Of a DNA stretch of 64,000 nucleotides, positions 17,162-30,303 are shown in pieces. The position numbers and the translations under genes are program-made. This DNA is from Deltaproteobacteria bacterium UBA6106. Lineage in GTDB: Bacteria > Desulfobacterota > Syntrophorhabdia > Syntrophorhabdales > Syntrophorhabdaceae. Position 1 is the first letter of the stretch. Every line of letters begins with the position of its first letter. The stretch is from assembly GCA_002428485.1 (NCBI GenBank), contig DIWM01000014.1, forward strand, positions 20,166 to 84,165. Reading direction: 5' to 3'. The notes below the pieces were generated by a model that made no database searches, was not told the DNA's origin, and saw only the letters and a list, made by a program, of their open reading frames with translations.

Positions 17162-18772
17162 ATGTCAAAAAAATTCGTACTTAGGGAGCTGTCCCGCTAC
17201 AATACGGGCATTTACGCCGACATCATCTACCGGAACGCGCTCCTCTATGCCGATGAGATGGCGATCAAGTGCGGCGGGAAGTCAATAACCTTTGCGCAGT
17301 TTAACGACCGCGTCAACGCGCTGATCCATGCCTTGCAGTCTATGGGCGTGAAGAAAGGCGATGTTCTCGGCATCCTCTCGTGGAACTGCCTCGAGTACGC
17401 CGATGCCTATGGCGCGGCAATGAAGTTCGGCTTCATCTCCTCACCCTTCAACCCGAGGCTGCAGGATAACGAGCTCGACTACCTCATCAACTACTCCGAG
17501 TGCAACACCCTCTTCGTAGGCCCGGAGCTTGTCGGGCTTGTCAACCGCCTGCGGCCGCACATACCAAAGGTTAAGAACTTCATCTCCTTCGGTGCCGCTG
17601 ATGTTCCGGGAATGGTCTCCCATCCCATGCTCCTTGAAACCTTCCCGAAGGATGAGCCCGATGTGGATGCCTGTGAAGACGACCCCGTCTTCCTTTTTTA
17701 TACAAGCGGCACTACGGGCGTTCCGCGCGCCGCCCTTTACACCTTCGGGCGGGCCATGGATGATACCAGGCGGTTCCCCACGGCCATGAGCTTAGAGCAG
17801 GGGGACAAGCACGTCCAGATCATGCCCTTGTTCCATATCGGGGGCACAAAAAACTTCTGGGGATACTTCTACGCGGCCTGCAGCAACATCATCATGCCCC
17901 AGATATCCTTCGATCCGGCAGCAGCGCTTCAGGCGATCCAGGACGAGAAGGCTACCGACATCCACATCGTGGCCACTCACCTCGCTGCCTTCCTTGCCCT
18001 GCCTGATGTTGACAAATACGATCTCTCCAGCCTGAAGCGCATGTTCTACGCTGCCTCTCCGATGCCCGTGGAGCTCCTGAAGCGGGGCATGGAGAAGTGG
18101 GGCCCCATCTTCATGCAGTTCTATGGAGGGACCGAAGACGGCCCCAACGTCACCGTGCTCTCGAAGAAGCAGCACGACGTGGTAAACAAGTCCCCTGAAG
18201 AGCAGAAGATCCTTGCGTCATGCGGTTTTCCCCACATCGGTGTCCACGTGAGGATCGTCAATGATCACGATGAGGACGTGGAGCCCGGAGCGGTTGGAGA
18301 GATCATCGTGAAAAGCAAAGGGATCCCGAAGGAGTGGTGGCACAGGCCTGAAGAGACCGCTGAAACATTCCTGAACGGCTGGGTGCACACGGGCGATATG
18401 GGGCGTTATGACGAAAAGGGCTACATCTACATCGTCGACAGAAAGAAGGACATGATCGTCTCCGGGGGCGAGAACGTGTATCCACGCGAGGTGGAAGAGG
18501 TCCTTTATCAGCATCCCGCAGTGCAGGAGGCCACTGTTTTCGGTATCCCTGACGACTACTGGGTAGAAAAGGTCCACGCTGTGGTGGTCTTGCGACAAGG
18601 TGCTGAGGCATCTGCCGGAGAGCTGATAAACTTCTGCAAAGAAAGGCTTGCCAAGTATAAATCCCCAAAGTCGGTTGAATTTGCCGGCTCTCTCCCCAAA
18701 ACCCCGTCAGGAAAGATATTGAAACGGGAGCTGCGGGACAAATATTACGCAGGGAGGGAGAGGAAGGTATAG
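17162..18772 (+). CDS. AMP-forming acyl/aryl-CoA ligase (ANL family)
   Basis: The 536-residue protein has the ANL core motifs: the P-loop YTSGTTGVPRAA near residues 180-191, YGGTEDGPN (A5), TGDMGRYDEKGY (A7) and the C-terminal KTPSGKILKREL with the adenylation lysine. It activates a carboxylic acid to its CoA thioester with ATP to AMP and pyrophosphate. The start MSKKFVL at 17162 follows AAAGGAGA; an upstream frame extension is rejected. It is followed 14 bases later by a MoaD-like gene. Substrate unknown; the TRAP importer upstream likely supplies it. Confidence 0.92.
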   Translation: MSKKFVLRELSRYNTGIYADIIYRNALLYADEMAIKCGGKSITFAQFNDRVNALIHALQSMGVKKGDVLGILSWNCLEYADAYGAAMKFGFISSPFNPRLQDNELDYLINYSECNTLFVGPELVGLVNRLRPHIPKVKNFISFGAADVPGMVSHPMLLETFPKDEPDVDACEDDPVFLFYTSGTTGVPRAALYTFGRAMDDTRRFPTAMSLEQGDKHVQIMPLFHIGGTKNFWGYFYAACSNIIMPQISFDPAAALQAIQDEKATDIHIVATHLAAFLALPDVDKYDLSSLKRMFYAASPMPVELLKRGMEKWGPIFMQFYGGTEDGPNVTVLSKKQHDVVNKSPEEQKILASCGFPHIGVHVRIVNDHDEDVEPGAVGEIIVKSKGIPKEWWHRPEETAETFLNGWVHTGDMGRYDEKGYIYIVDRKKDMIVSGGENVYPREVEEVLYQHPAVQEATVFGIPDDYWVEKVHAVVVLRQGAEASAGELINFCKERLAKYKSPKSVEFAGSLPKTPSGKILKRELRDKYYAGRERKV

Positions 18773-18786
18773 GTTCAGACAGCGGT

Positions 18787-19065
18787 ATGCTGATCAGGAT
18801 CAAGACGGCTGTGAATATCCCGGAGATACCGCCTGAAGTGGAGATGGAAACGGGTACGTTGCGGGATGTCGTTAGAAAGGCCTTTGGCGGCACTCATTTT
18901 GCAGATGACGTCATTGATCCCCGTACGGGCGATATAAATCTGGACAGCCTTTTCGATGTACGCCTGAACGATGTCTCTTACCTTGCCCTCTCGCAAGGAC
19001 TTGATGCCGTGCTGTGCGACGGAGATACGGTCACATTGTCTTTGACCCTGCTCGGCGGCGGATAA
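18787..19065 (+). CDS. MoaD/ThiS-like ubiquitin-fold small protein
   Basis: The 92-residue protein has the pattern of a beta-grasp sulfur-carrier protein: an N-terminal strand LIRIKTAVN, LRDVVRKAF, LNDVSYLALSQGLDAVLCDGDTVTLSL, and a terminal Gly-Gly-Gly after SLTLL. MoaD and ThiS end in Gly-Gly, which is adenylated and thiocarboxylated to donate sulfur to molybdopterin or thiamin. It lies 14 bases after the CoA ligase gene and in the same transcription unit. It may serve molybdopterin synthesis for the hydroxylase nearby, or be a specialised sulfur donor; no MoaE or MoeB gene is next to it. The start codon is uncertain, as no strong ribosome site is visible. Confidence 0.72.
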   Translation: MLIRIKTAVNIPEIPPEVEMETGTLRDVVRKAFGGTHFADDVIDPRTGDINLDSLFDVRLNDVSYLALSQGLDAVLCDGDTVTLSLTLLGGG

Positions 19066-19173
19066 CCACGTTAGTATTTCCTCTTTCTGTGCATTTTGGA
19101 TACAGTTGATGATTTTGGGCATAGCGGCGGAGATTCCTATCTCAATAAATCCGCATTTGTCATTACCCCGCGG

Positions 19174-19403
19174 AAACGCTATAAACCCGGATTTTCCATT
19201 AGGATTAGCACAGTGTCAGACTTTTCCCCGCAAACACGCTCATTCCGCTCCAGCGGCTACATTCGCTCGCGTTCGGCTTCGGAACTTTTGCTTCGCAAAA
19301 GACCGAGCTTCCTCGCCTCACGACGGTTTGCTAAAGGAAAGCCTGACACTGTGCTAATGACTTATCCGGGTTAAACTCTATAAACACAATAAACGCTATA
19401 AAC
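19174..19403. mobile_element. MITE-like element, no transposase
   Basis: A 16-bp perfect inverted repeat (ATTAGCACAGTGTCAG at 19204-19219, its complement at 19343-19358) lies inside a second pair of arms, AACCCGGAT at 19184-19192 and its complement near 19364-19372. The centre folds again (CTTTTG / CAAAAG around 19284-19300). A 13-bp direct repeat AAACGCTATAAAC bounds it at 19174-19186 and 19391-19403. No convincing coding frame is present. It fills most of the 456-bp gap between the MoaD-like gene and the second CoA ligase. Confidence 0.55.
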
Positions 19404-19452
19404 GGCTTCAATTGCTGATGGCTGATAGCCGACTGCTTGCGCCCCCGGCTTT

Positions 19453-19468
19453 TGGCATGTTAATTGCT
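19453..19468 (+). promoter_or_regulatory. Sigma-54-type promoter for second CoA ligase
   Basis: TGGCATGTTAATTGCT has the -24 GG and -12 GC elements exactly 10 bases apart and is close to the consensus TGGCAC-N5-TTGCW. It lies 54 bp before the ATG at 19522. Confidence 0.6.
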
Positions 19469-19521
19469 TTTTAAAGTACCGGTTTTATCATAGCACAAGC
19501 CCTATGCAGGAGGATGCCATA

Positions 19522-21099
<1,578 letters not shown>

Positions 21100-21308
21100 G
21101 AGAGAGAAGGCCGTGGCCGAAACACCCTTAGTTTTTTTCAACAAATATGATATAATGAACGCCGGATCTATCCCATATAAGCTTCATATGTAGTAAACGA
21201 GTACAGTTGTTTCATTTTGATACAATTTTTGTTCAGCATGTGTGGGGGCGCCTCTTTGTAATACACAATATTTACCCAAAAAACGTGTGTTTCAACGGTG
21301 CCGCAAAA

Positions 21309-21324
21309 TGGTACTTAAATTGCA
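21309..21324 (+). promoter_or_regulatory. Sigma-54-type promoter for Hdr/Etf locus
   Basis: TGGTACTTAAATTGCA has GG at 21310-21311 and GC at 21322-21323 with the required 10-base spacing. It lies 47 bp before the first gene. A possible sigma-70 -10 (TATAAT, 21151-21156) is further upstream without a good -35. The rest of the 271-bp gap shows nothing else I can assign. Confidence 0.5.
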
Positions 21325-21370
21325 TAATATTGTCCGTTAAGATAAAAGGTAAAACCGAGGTGCGAAGAAC

Positions 21371-22465
21371 ATGTTGACACAAGCGAGCCACAAAGCTTTG
21401 GTGTGTATCCAGTGCGGCAAATGTACCGGAAGTTGTCCTGAGTCCGGCAAGACGCTTTTTAATATAAGGATGCTCGTACGGAAAAAACAGTTTCAGGCTG
21501 TGGTTGAGGAATCGCTTCCCTGGTACTGCACATCCTGTGGAGCATGCACGATCAGGTGCCCGAGAGATGTGAAGCCTTCCGAAATAATTATTGAGATGAG
21601 ATCAGCGCTTATAGAAAACGGATCGGTGCCCCTGGCGCTCCAGAAGGCCCTCGAGAACACCTTTGTACAAAAAAACCCCTGGGGGCGTTCCCGCAATAAA
21701 CGGGCGGCATGGACAGAGAAGCTCGATTTTGAGGTCCCCCACATATCAGCAACAGAATCAAAACGGCTCCTTTTTGTTTGTTGTATCCAGGCATATGACC
21801 CGCGATGCATGGTGATCCCCGTGAACGTTGCAAAGATCCTTAACAAAGGCGGGATCGAGTTCGGCATCCTCGGCGAAGAGGAGGCATGTTGCGGCAATGA
21901 GATCAGGAGAGTAGGAGAATTTGGTCTTTTCGAAGAACTTCAAGAGGAAAACATCGCAAATTTCAAAGAATACGGCGTGAAAGAGATCATCGCCCTATCA
22001 CCCCATTGTATGAATGTGCTTAAAAAAGAATATGGCGACCTGGGAATCAAGGTGTCCCACTATACAGAACTTTTAGCTCCAATGATCAAGGAAGGCTCCA
22101 TTGTTCCCAAGGGGTCCTATAATAAAAAGGTCATCTACCATGACCCCTGTTTCCTTGGGAAACAAAACGGCGTCTTCGATCAGCCAAGGGAGATATTAAA
22201 ATCTGTCGAAGGCCTTGATTTTTTAGAATTTTCAAGATCGAGAGAAAACTCGATGTGCTGTGAAGGCGGCGGCGGAAGGATGTTTTTCGAGGTGGAGACC
22301 ATGTACCAGAGAAACGCTGAAGTGCGTGCCCAGGAGGCGGTGGATAAAGGCGCTGAAGTGATTGCAACGAGCTGCCCTTTCTGCGTTATGACCCTTGAGG
22401 ATCCTGCTACGGAAAAAGGCATACTTGTGAGAGAACTTTCAGAGATACTGACGGAGGTGTTATAA
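21371..22465 (+). CDS. HdrD-like iron-sulfur protein (HdrC-HdrB fusion type)
   Basis: The 364-residue protein joins a two-cluster ferredoxin part (Cys12, 15, 18, 22 and Cys53, 56, 59, 63) to two CCG modules (ACCGN near 178, CCEGGGGRM near 290 with CPFC after it). Such HdrC+HdrB fusions occur as HdrD of methanogens and beside EtfAB in syntrophs, where they accept electrons from ETF. No membrane segment is present. It is the first gene of a run in one direction and ends one base before etfB. The likely role is electron transfer between reduced ETF and a disulfide, quinone or Hdr partner. Confidence 0.88.
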   Translation: MLTQASHKALVCIQCGKCTGSCPESGKTLFNIRMLVRKKQFQAVVEESLPWYCTSCGACTIRCPRDVKPSEIIIEMRSALIENGSVPLALQKALENTFVQKNPWGRSRNKRAAWTEKLDFEVPHISATESKRLLFVCCIQAYDPRCMVIPVNVAKILNKGGIEFGILGEEEACCGNEIRRVGEFGLFEELQEENIANFKEYGVKEIIALSPHCMNVLKKEYGDLGIKVSHYTELLAPMIKEGSIVPKGSYNKKVIYHDPCFLGKQNGVFDQPREILKSVEGLDFLEFSRSRENSMCCEGGGGRMFFEVETMYQRNAEVRAQEAVDKGAEVIATSCPFCVMTLEDPATEKGILVRELSEILTEVL

Positions 22466-22466
22466 G

Positions 22467-23246
22467 ATGAATCTTATAGTTTTTACCAAAAGAGTACCTG
22501 CAACGCAGGAGGAAGAACTCCGGATCACAGATGAGGGGAAGGCGGTTGACCTATCAAAAGTGCCTTTCAAGGTAAACGATTGGGACAATTACTCAATAGA
22601 GGAGGCCGTGCGCGTTGTTGAAAAGTCGGGGGGCGCCGTTACGGCAGTATCCGTCGGAGATGCCGAATCGGACGAAGTCCTGAGAAGGTCTATTGCCATG
22701 GGCGCCAAGGATGGTTTCCTTATTGAGACAGGAGATGTTCTCCATGACCCGAATGCGCGGGCAACGTTGATGCAGAATTTTCTGAAAAAAGAAAATGTTC
22801 CTTTTGATGCGATCTTTACCGGCGTACAGTCTGAGGACGATCAGTTTGGAGCGGTTGGCGGCATTCTTGCCGCCAAACTGGGGCTTCCCTTCGTGTCTAT
22901 GGTTATTGGTATCGATGCGTATGAAAGTGACCATCTTATAGTAAGAAGAGAGCTTGAAGGCGGCCTCCAGGAGAGGGTGAAGGTCATGCTCCCCTGCGTT
23001 CTTTCAATACAGACAGGGATCAATGAGCCCAGGTATGTCTCCATCATGGGGGTGCGAAAGGCCTCAAAGGTTGAGCGCAAGGTCTTTAAGGCAGCAGACT
23101 ACCAGGAGAATGTGGTGAACAAGATAGAAGCGGTAAAATGGGTATATCCGCCGAAAAAGGCCGGGGCTACGATCTTAAGCGGTGAACTGGATGGCATGTG
23201 CAAAGAACTGCTTGGAATCCTGAAGGAGAAGGGGGTGTACCAATGA
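22467..23246 (+). CDS. etfB: Electron transfer flavoprotein, beta subunit
   Basis: The 259-residue protein has EtfB signatures: the N-terminal IVFTKRVP, the AMP/FAD-binding loop GAKDGFLIET in the early part, GVQSEDDQFGAVGGILAAKLG and the recognition region LEGGLQERVKVMLPCVLSIQTG. It pairs with EtfA and accepts electrons from acyl-CoA dehydrogenases. Its stop overlaps the etfA start (ATGA at 23243-23246), meaning translational coupling. Confidence 0.95.
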   Translation: MNLIVFTKRVPATQEEELRITDEGKAVDLSKVPFKVNDWDNYSIEEAVRVVEKSGGAVTAVSVGDAESDEVLRRSIAMGAKDGFLIETGDVLHDPNARATLMQNFLKKENVPFDAIFTGVQSEDDQFGAVGGILAAKLGLPFVSMVIGIDAYESDHLIVRRELEGGLQERVKVMLPCVLSIQTGINEPRYVSIMGVRKASKVERKVFKAADYQENVVNKIEAVKWVYPPKKAGATILSGELDGMCKELLGILKEKGVYQ

Positions 23247-24181
23247 GTTACGTACTCGTTGTAGCAGAAGTAAGGCGGGGAATATTTGAAGAGAGGAATC
23301 TGGATTCTATCGGTTTGTGCACCCTCCTTGGGAAAGACGCAATCCTTTTAATCCCGGAAGGTGATTATGGAATTAACGAGCAACTTGTCAACGGGCTGGT
23401 CAGGGTAAAGACAGAAGAAACTTTATTTCTCAACCCCCTTAACATGGTGAATATCCTTGAAAAGATTATGGCTGCCCGCGGAAAACCGGATATGATCGTT
23501 TTTACTAATTCCGCTTCGGGGATAGAGCTTGCTTCTTACGCTGCCGGGTATTTTAATCTTCCCGTCATTACCGACGTGAACGGCTATGACAAGGAACGGG
23601 GTATTTTCTTCAAAAGCTATTATTCAGACAAGATCTTCGGCGAGTTCCGTCCATCGGGAGAAGGAACTTTTATCATTACCGTGCGAAGCGGCAGCTTTAA
23701 GGAAAATGCAGCCGAGAAGGGCTCCGCACCTCCCGCTGAGGCGATTGAGGATGTTGCTGCGAACACCGCGCGCACCTTTGTTGAGTATGTTGAAGAGGAA
23801 AAAACTGACGTCGATATCACAAAGGCTGAGTTCCTGCTCTCCCTGGGAAGAGGGATCGGCAACAAGGATGAAATACCTGATTATGAGGAGCTTGCAGGGC
23901 TTCTCAAGGCCGTCATCTCCGGTTCAAGGCCGGTTATCGACAAATTGTGGCTTCCCAAGGCAAGGCAGGTCGGTACATCGGGCAAGACGGTAAAGCCCAA
24001 AGTATACCTCGCCATGGGAATAAGCGGTGCCTTTCAACACATTGCCGGGATGAAAGATTCAAGCTGTATTATAGCGGTGAACAAGGATCCTGAAGCGCCC
24101 ATATTCCAATACGCCCATTACGGGATTATTGCCGACATCCACAAGGTAAGGGACGCGCTGAAAGGAATACTGAAGGGTTAG
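23243..24181 (+). CDS. etfA: Electron transfer flavoprotein, alpha subunit
   Basis: The 312-residue protein has the EtfA C-terminal FAD domain: ISLGRGIGNKDE-like SLGRGIGNKDE near 205, VGTSGKTVKPKVYLAMGISGAFQH and ARGMKDS-like AGMKDSSCIIAVNKDPEAPI. The start MSYVLVV at 23243 overlaps the etfB stop and is preceded by GAAGGAGAAGGGG. Sequence alone does not show whether it carries the extra bifurcating FAD. The Hdr partners downstream and the absence of an adjacent membrane ETF:quinone oxidoreductase make bifurcation or confurcation plausible. Confidence 0.94.
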   Translation: MSYVLVVAEVRRGIFEERNLDSIGLCTLLGKDAILLIPEGDYGINEQLVNGLVRVKTEETLFLNPLNMVNILEKIMAARGKPDMIVFTNSASGIELASYAAGYFNLPVITDVNGYDKERGIFFKSYYSDKIFGEFRPSGEGTFIITVRSGSFKENAAEKGSAPPAEAIEDVAANTARTFVEYVEEEKTDVDITKAEFLLSLGRGIGNKDEIPDYEELAGLLKAVISGSRPVIDKLWLPKARQVGTSGKTVKPKVYLAMGISGAFQHIAGMKDSSCIIAVNKDPEAPIFQYAHYGIIADIHKVRDALKGILKG

Positions 24182-24193
24182 AAAACAGTTCTA

Positions 24194-24240
24194 TGTTCAA
24201 GGTTCAAGGTTCAAAACACTGAACGTAGAACATTGAACAT
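24194..24240. repeat. GGTTCAA heptamer hairpin inside Hdr/Etf operon
   Basis: Three GTTCAAG-type words are followed by inverted TGAACGT, AGAACAT, TGAACAT words, so the two arms can pair imperfectly. It occupies the 65-bp gap between etfA and the HdrA-GltD gene. Confidence 0.6.
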
Positions 24241-24246
24241 ATAAAA

Positions 24247-27041
<2,795 letters not shown>

Positions 27042-27045
<4 letters not shown>

Positions 27046-28715
27046 AAACGGGTATCTTCATCTGCCATTGCGGGCACAATATCAAGCACACCGTTGACGT
27101 GAAGAAGTTGAGCGAATACTTCAAGACATTTCCGAATGTAACCGTTTCACAGGATTATGTGTTCGTATGCTCGGAGCCGGGTCAGGACATGATTAAGGAT
27201 GCCATTGAAAAAGAAGGGCTCGACCGCGTCATTATCGCATCCTGTACGCCCTCGCTCCACGGGCCAATGTTCAAGGATGTGCTGAGGAAGTCCAATCTTA
27301 ACCCGTTCCTCTTGAGAAGGGTCAGCATCAGGGAGCACTGCGCCTGGGTCGGCAACGATGTAGAGGCCAACACCGAAAAGGCGAAGAGGCTTATACTGGC
27401 GGGGCTTTATTCCTCGGCTCACCACGTACCCCTCGAGGAGAAGATCGTTGATGTGAAAAAATCTGCCCTCGTTGTCGGCGGAGGGGTATCAGGCCTAAGC
27501 GCCGCGATATTTCTTTCCAAGATGGGCATGCAGGTCCATCTTGTGGAAAAGAAATCCGAACTGGGCGGCCACGTAAGGACCCTCAAGGGCGTGTGGCCTG
27601 CAGGAAGGGACGGCAAAAGCATTGTTGAGGATATGGTCAGGGAGTTGGAAGGGCGGGAAAATGTTGAAATATTCACCTCAACAACGATTACCAACTTTGA
27701 GGGTTTTTTCGGCAACTACGAAGTGACGCTTAATACCCCGCAAGGCGAGAAGAAGCTTACCGTCGGCGGAGCGGTTTTAGCCATAGGGTTTTCACCCTTT
27801 GACCCAAGTATAAAGCCTGAATTGCATTATGGTAAAGATGAAAGAATTATCACAACCCTTGAATTCGAGAACAACTCAAACACCTTGCAGCTTCCCGAGA
27901 AGCCAAGGGTTGCCATACTCCATTGTGTCGGGTCACGCGATGAACAGATAGGAAAGGTTTACTGCTCAAGGGTGTGCTGTGTTAACGCCTTGCGTGTAGG
28001 AAATGCGCTTAAAGATAATTACAAGGATTCTTATGTGGAGTCTTTTTACATGGATGTAAGGGCCCATCCCAAAGGCGGAGAAGAATTCTTCGAGGATACC
28101 CAGGAAAAGGGTGTTCTCTTCACGAGGGCGAATGTAGGAGAAATAGTCCCTACACCTACAGGTGTTATTATTCGCGGAGAGGACACGCTTTTTGGTGAAA
28201 CCTTTGAGAGAGAGTTCGATCTTGTTGTTTTATCCATCGGGATGTCTTCTCCTGAGGACTGCAAGTTAATTGCGAATACCTTCAAGATAGCCCTTGACAA
28301 GGATAACTTCTTCATGGAGGCCCATATTAAGCTCCGGCCTTTCGATACCGCCGTGAAGGGCATCTTCATTGCAGGGACATGCTCGGGCCCCAAGGATGTT
28401 GAGGAGTCGATAAATCACGGAAGGGCCTCGGCGGTCAAGCTTTTCGGGCTCCTTAACCTCGGTTATACTTACGTAGACCCTTTCATCTCATATGTTGATC
28501 CCAAGAGGTGCAGCGGCTGCAGGATGTGCGAGCATGCGTGTTTTTCAAATGCAATTAAATATGACGAGGAAAAGAGGGTTGTCCATGTTGAGGAGGCCGC
28601 CTGCATGGGCTGCGGCCTCTGCAATGCTACCTGTCCATCATCGGCAATAAGCCTCAGAGGCTATATTGATCCTATGATCGACGACGAGATCAGTGGATTT
28701 ACTGAGGCGATATAA
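27042..28715 (+). CDS. hdrA: HdrA subunit, second copy
   Basis: The 557-residue protein has a canonical HdrA plan: an N-terminal domain starting MKTGIFICHCGHNI with SCTPSLHGP, the FAD loop GGGVSGLSAA near 147, the CVGSRDEQ and CSRVCC motif near 295-313, and a C-terminal two-cluster ferredoxin (CSGCRMCEHAC near 489 and CMGCGLCNATC near 520). HdrA carries the bifurcating FAD in heterodisulfide reductase. Its ATG overlaps the stop of the fused HdrA gene (ATGA). It is shorter than methanogen HdrA (about 650) because the FAD-domain cluster insertion is absent. Confidence 0.92.
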
Positions 28716-28721
28716 AAACAG

Positions 28722-28816
28722 TGAAAGGTAAAAGGTGAAAAGTGAAAGAATGGAGACTAAAAAAAGCACTATTATTAGTTTTTTTTACTTTTCACATTTT
28801 ACCTTTCACATTTCAC
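28722..28816. repeat. GTGAAAG heptamer inverted repeat between hdrA and mvhD
   Basis: A left arm of GTGAAAG, GTAAAAG, GTGAAAA, GTGAAAG words (28724-28751) faces a right arm of ACTTTTC, ACATTTT, ACCTTTC, ACATTTC words (28787-28814). The transcript can form a long imperfect stem inside the operon. Confidence 0.75.
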
Positions 28817-28837
28817 CATAGTTATTAGGGAGGTAAG

Positions 28838-29257
28838 ATGGCTGAAGACGAAAAAGATAAGAACCCGGAGATAGTAGGATTCTGCTGCTCATATTGTACA
28901 TTCAAGGCCTCCGAAATGGCGGGAAGCCTGAGGATGAAGTATCCGGAAGGGATAAAGGTTATAGAGGTCCCTTGTTCGAGCAGGGTTGACCCGGCCTTTA
29001 TCATCAAGGCAATAGTCGAGGGGGCCGACGGTGTTTTTGTTTCCGGCTGTCACCCAGGGGACTGCCACTTTATCAAAGGCAATTTCTATACCCGCCGGAA
29101 GATAGCGGCATTAAAAGAGATGTTTGATGCCTTTTCGATGAAGGATAAGCTCCGGCTTTTCTGGGTAAGCGCGTCCGAGGCGCGGCGTTTTATCGATAAA
29201 GTAACGACTTTTTATAACGATATAAAGGAAAAGAACAATGAAAGGGAAAAAGCTTAA
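28838..29257 (+). CDS. mvhD: MvhD-type [2Fe-2S] electron-transfer subunit
   Basis: The 139-residue protein carries the conserved cysteines of MvhD/FlpD: Cys16, Cys17 and Cys20 in GFCCSYC, Cys46 in PCSSR, and Cys71 and Cys76 in GCHPGDC. MvhD hands electrons from a hydrogenase, formate dehydrogenase or FrhB-type module to HdrA. Here all positions are cysteine; in some relatives one is selenocysteine. Its end overlaps the next gene by 20 bases. GGGAGG precedes the start. Confidence 0.92.
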   Translation: MAEDEKDKNPEIVGFCCSYCTFKASEMAGSLRMKYPEGIKVIEVPCSSRVDPAFIIKAIVEGADGVFVSGCHPGDCHFIKGNFYTRRKIAALKEMFDAFSMKDKLRLFWVSASEARRFIDKVTTFYNDIKEKNNEREKA

Positions 29258-30248
29258 GAGCGGAGAGATCGAAAATGCTCTCAACCAGTTCCTGAAGGAC
29301 GAACAACACCTGGTTCTTGGATTCAAAAAGGGTGAAGGCGGCGTCGGCCACCAGATATTCAAAGGCAGCCTCGATCATTATTCTCTCGTAAACCCCTTAT
29401 TCGGAGCAAATGCGGCATTATACCTTCGCCGGTTATTTTCCAAAGGATTGAAGGTTATGCTCATGCTGAGGCCCTGCGAGATACGGGCCTATGTGGAGTT
29501 GCACAAACTGACCCAGGTAGAGCGTGAAGATATCATCGCCGTGTCCATCGATTGTTTTGGCACAGTGTCCTCAAAAGAAAAAAAAGACGATGTGCCTGCC
29601 GAGGCCGACAAATTGACCGGCTATTTCCAGGATAAGGATTCCATGCGGTGGGCCTGCAGCGTGTGCCGTGAAAGAAGAGGGGTTGTAGGAGATGCAGGGG
29701 TGAGGATCGATAAGTCAGGCAATTACTGGATGGTCCCCTATACGGAAAAGGGGGAAGATCTGGTTTCCGGCATGGAAGGGGAATTTGAAGAGGTCCCTGC
29801 GGAGATGCTCATTCCGGAAAGCGCAAAGACGGACAAGTTCCAGATAGATATGGAGACTTTCAATAAAGATTTTGAAAAGTGCATCATGTGCATGAACTGC
29901 AGGGATATGTGCCCTGTTTGCTACTGCATCGACTGTGTTTTTAACGGGGACGAGTATCTTCCCAAGGGCGATGCCCTTCTCAACAAGGTTTTCCGGACCG
30001 GTTCGACGCAAATGCCGCGGGGGAAAGATCTTTTCCATCTCATAAGAATGTACCATGTATCCCAGACCTGCGTAGGGTGCGGCGCCTGCGAGGAGGCTTG
30101 TCCTCAAGGCATACCCCTGACAAAGTATTTTAAAGGCGTATCCGAGAGGCTCCAGGGTGTATTTTCCTATATGTCTGGACGAAGTTTTGACGAGCCCATC
30201 CCCTATGTTACATTTCTCGAGGATGAGCTGAAAGACGCAATGGATTGA
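29238..30248 (+). CDS. FrhB-like flavin/iron-sulfur subunit with double ferredoxin
   Basis: The 336-residue protein has the FrhB-family mark RPCEIRA near residue 77, a CSVC pair near 136, and two C-terminal [4Fe-4S] motifs, CIMCMNCRDMCP near 215 and CVGCGACEEACP near 278. Relatives are F420 hydrogenase/dehydrogenase beta subunits, formate dehydrogenase beta subunits and Hdr-associated proteins. As no hydrogenase or formate dehydrogenase catalytic subunit is encoded here, it may be the entry point for electrons from a soluble carrier (NADH, F420-like or ferredoxin) into MvhD. It overlaps mvhD by 20 bases and precedes hdrC. Confidence 0.82.
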   Translation: MKGKKLKSGEIENALNQFLKDEQHLVLGFKKGEGGVGHQIFKGSLDHYSLVNPLFGANAALYLRRLFSKGLKVMLMLRPCEIRAYVELHKLTQVEREDIIAVSIDCFGTVSSKEKKDDVPAEADKLTGYFQDKDSMRWACSVCRERRGVVGDAGVRIDKSGNYWMVPYTEKGEDLVSGMEGEFEEVPAEMLIPESAKTDKFQIDMETFNKDFEKCIMCMNCRDMCPVCYCIDCVFNGDEYLPKGDALLNKVFRTGSTQMPRGKDLFHLIRMYHVSQTCVGCGACEEACPQGIPLTKYFKGVSERLQGVFSYMSGRSFDEPIPYVTFLEDELKDAMD

Positions 30249-30303
30249 TAACGGAGAGAGACAAAGGGCGACAACAAAAAAGGAATTGAACAAATATTGA
30301 GCG

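Noticed and set aside
28838..29257. Second selenoprotein (MvhD type)
   Set aside because: All the expected positions are cysteine and no in-frame UGA is present.
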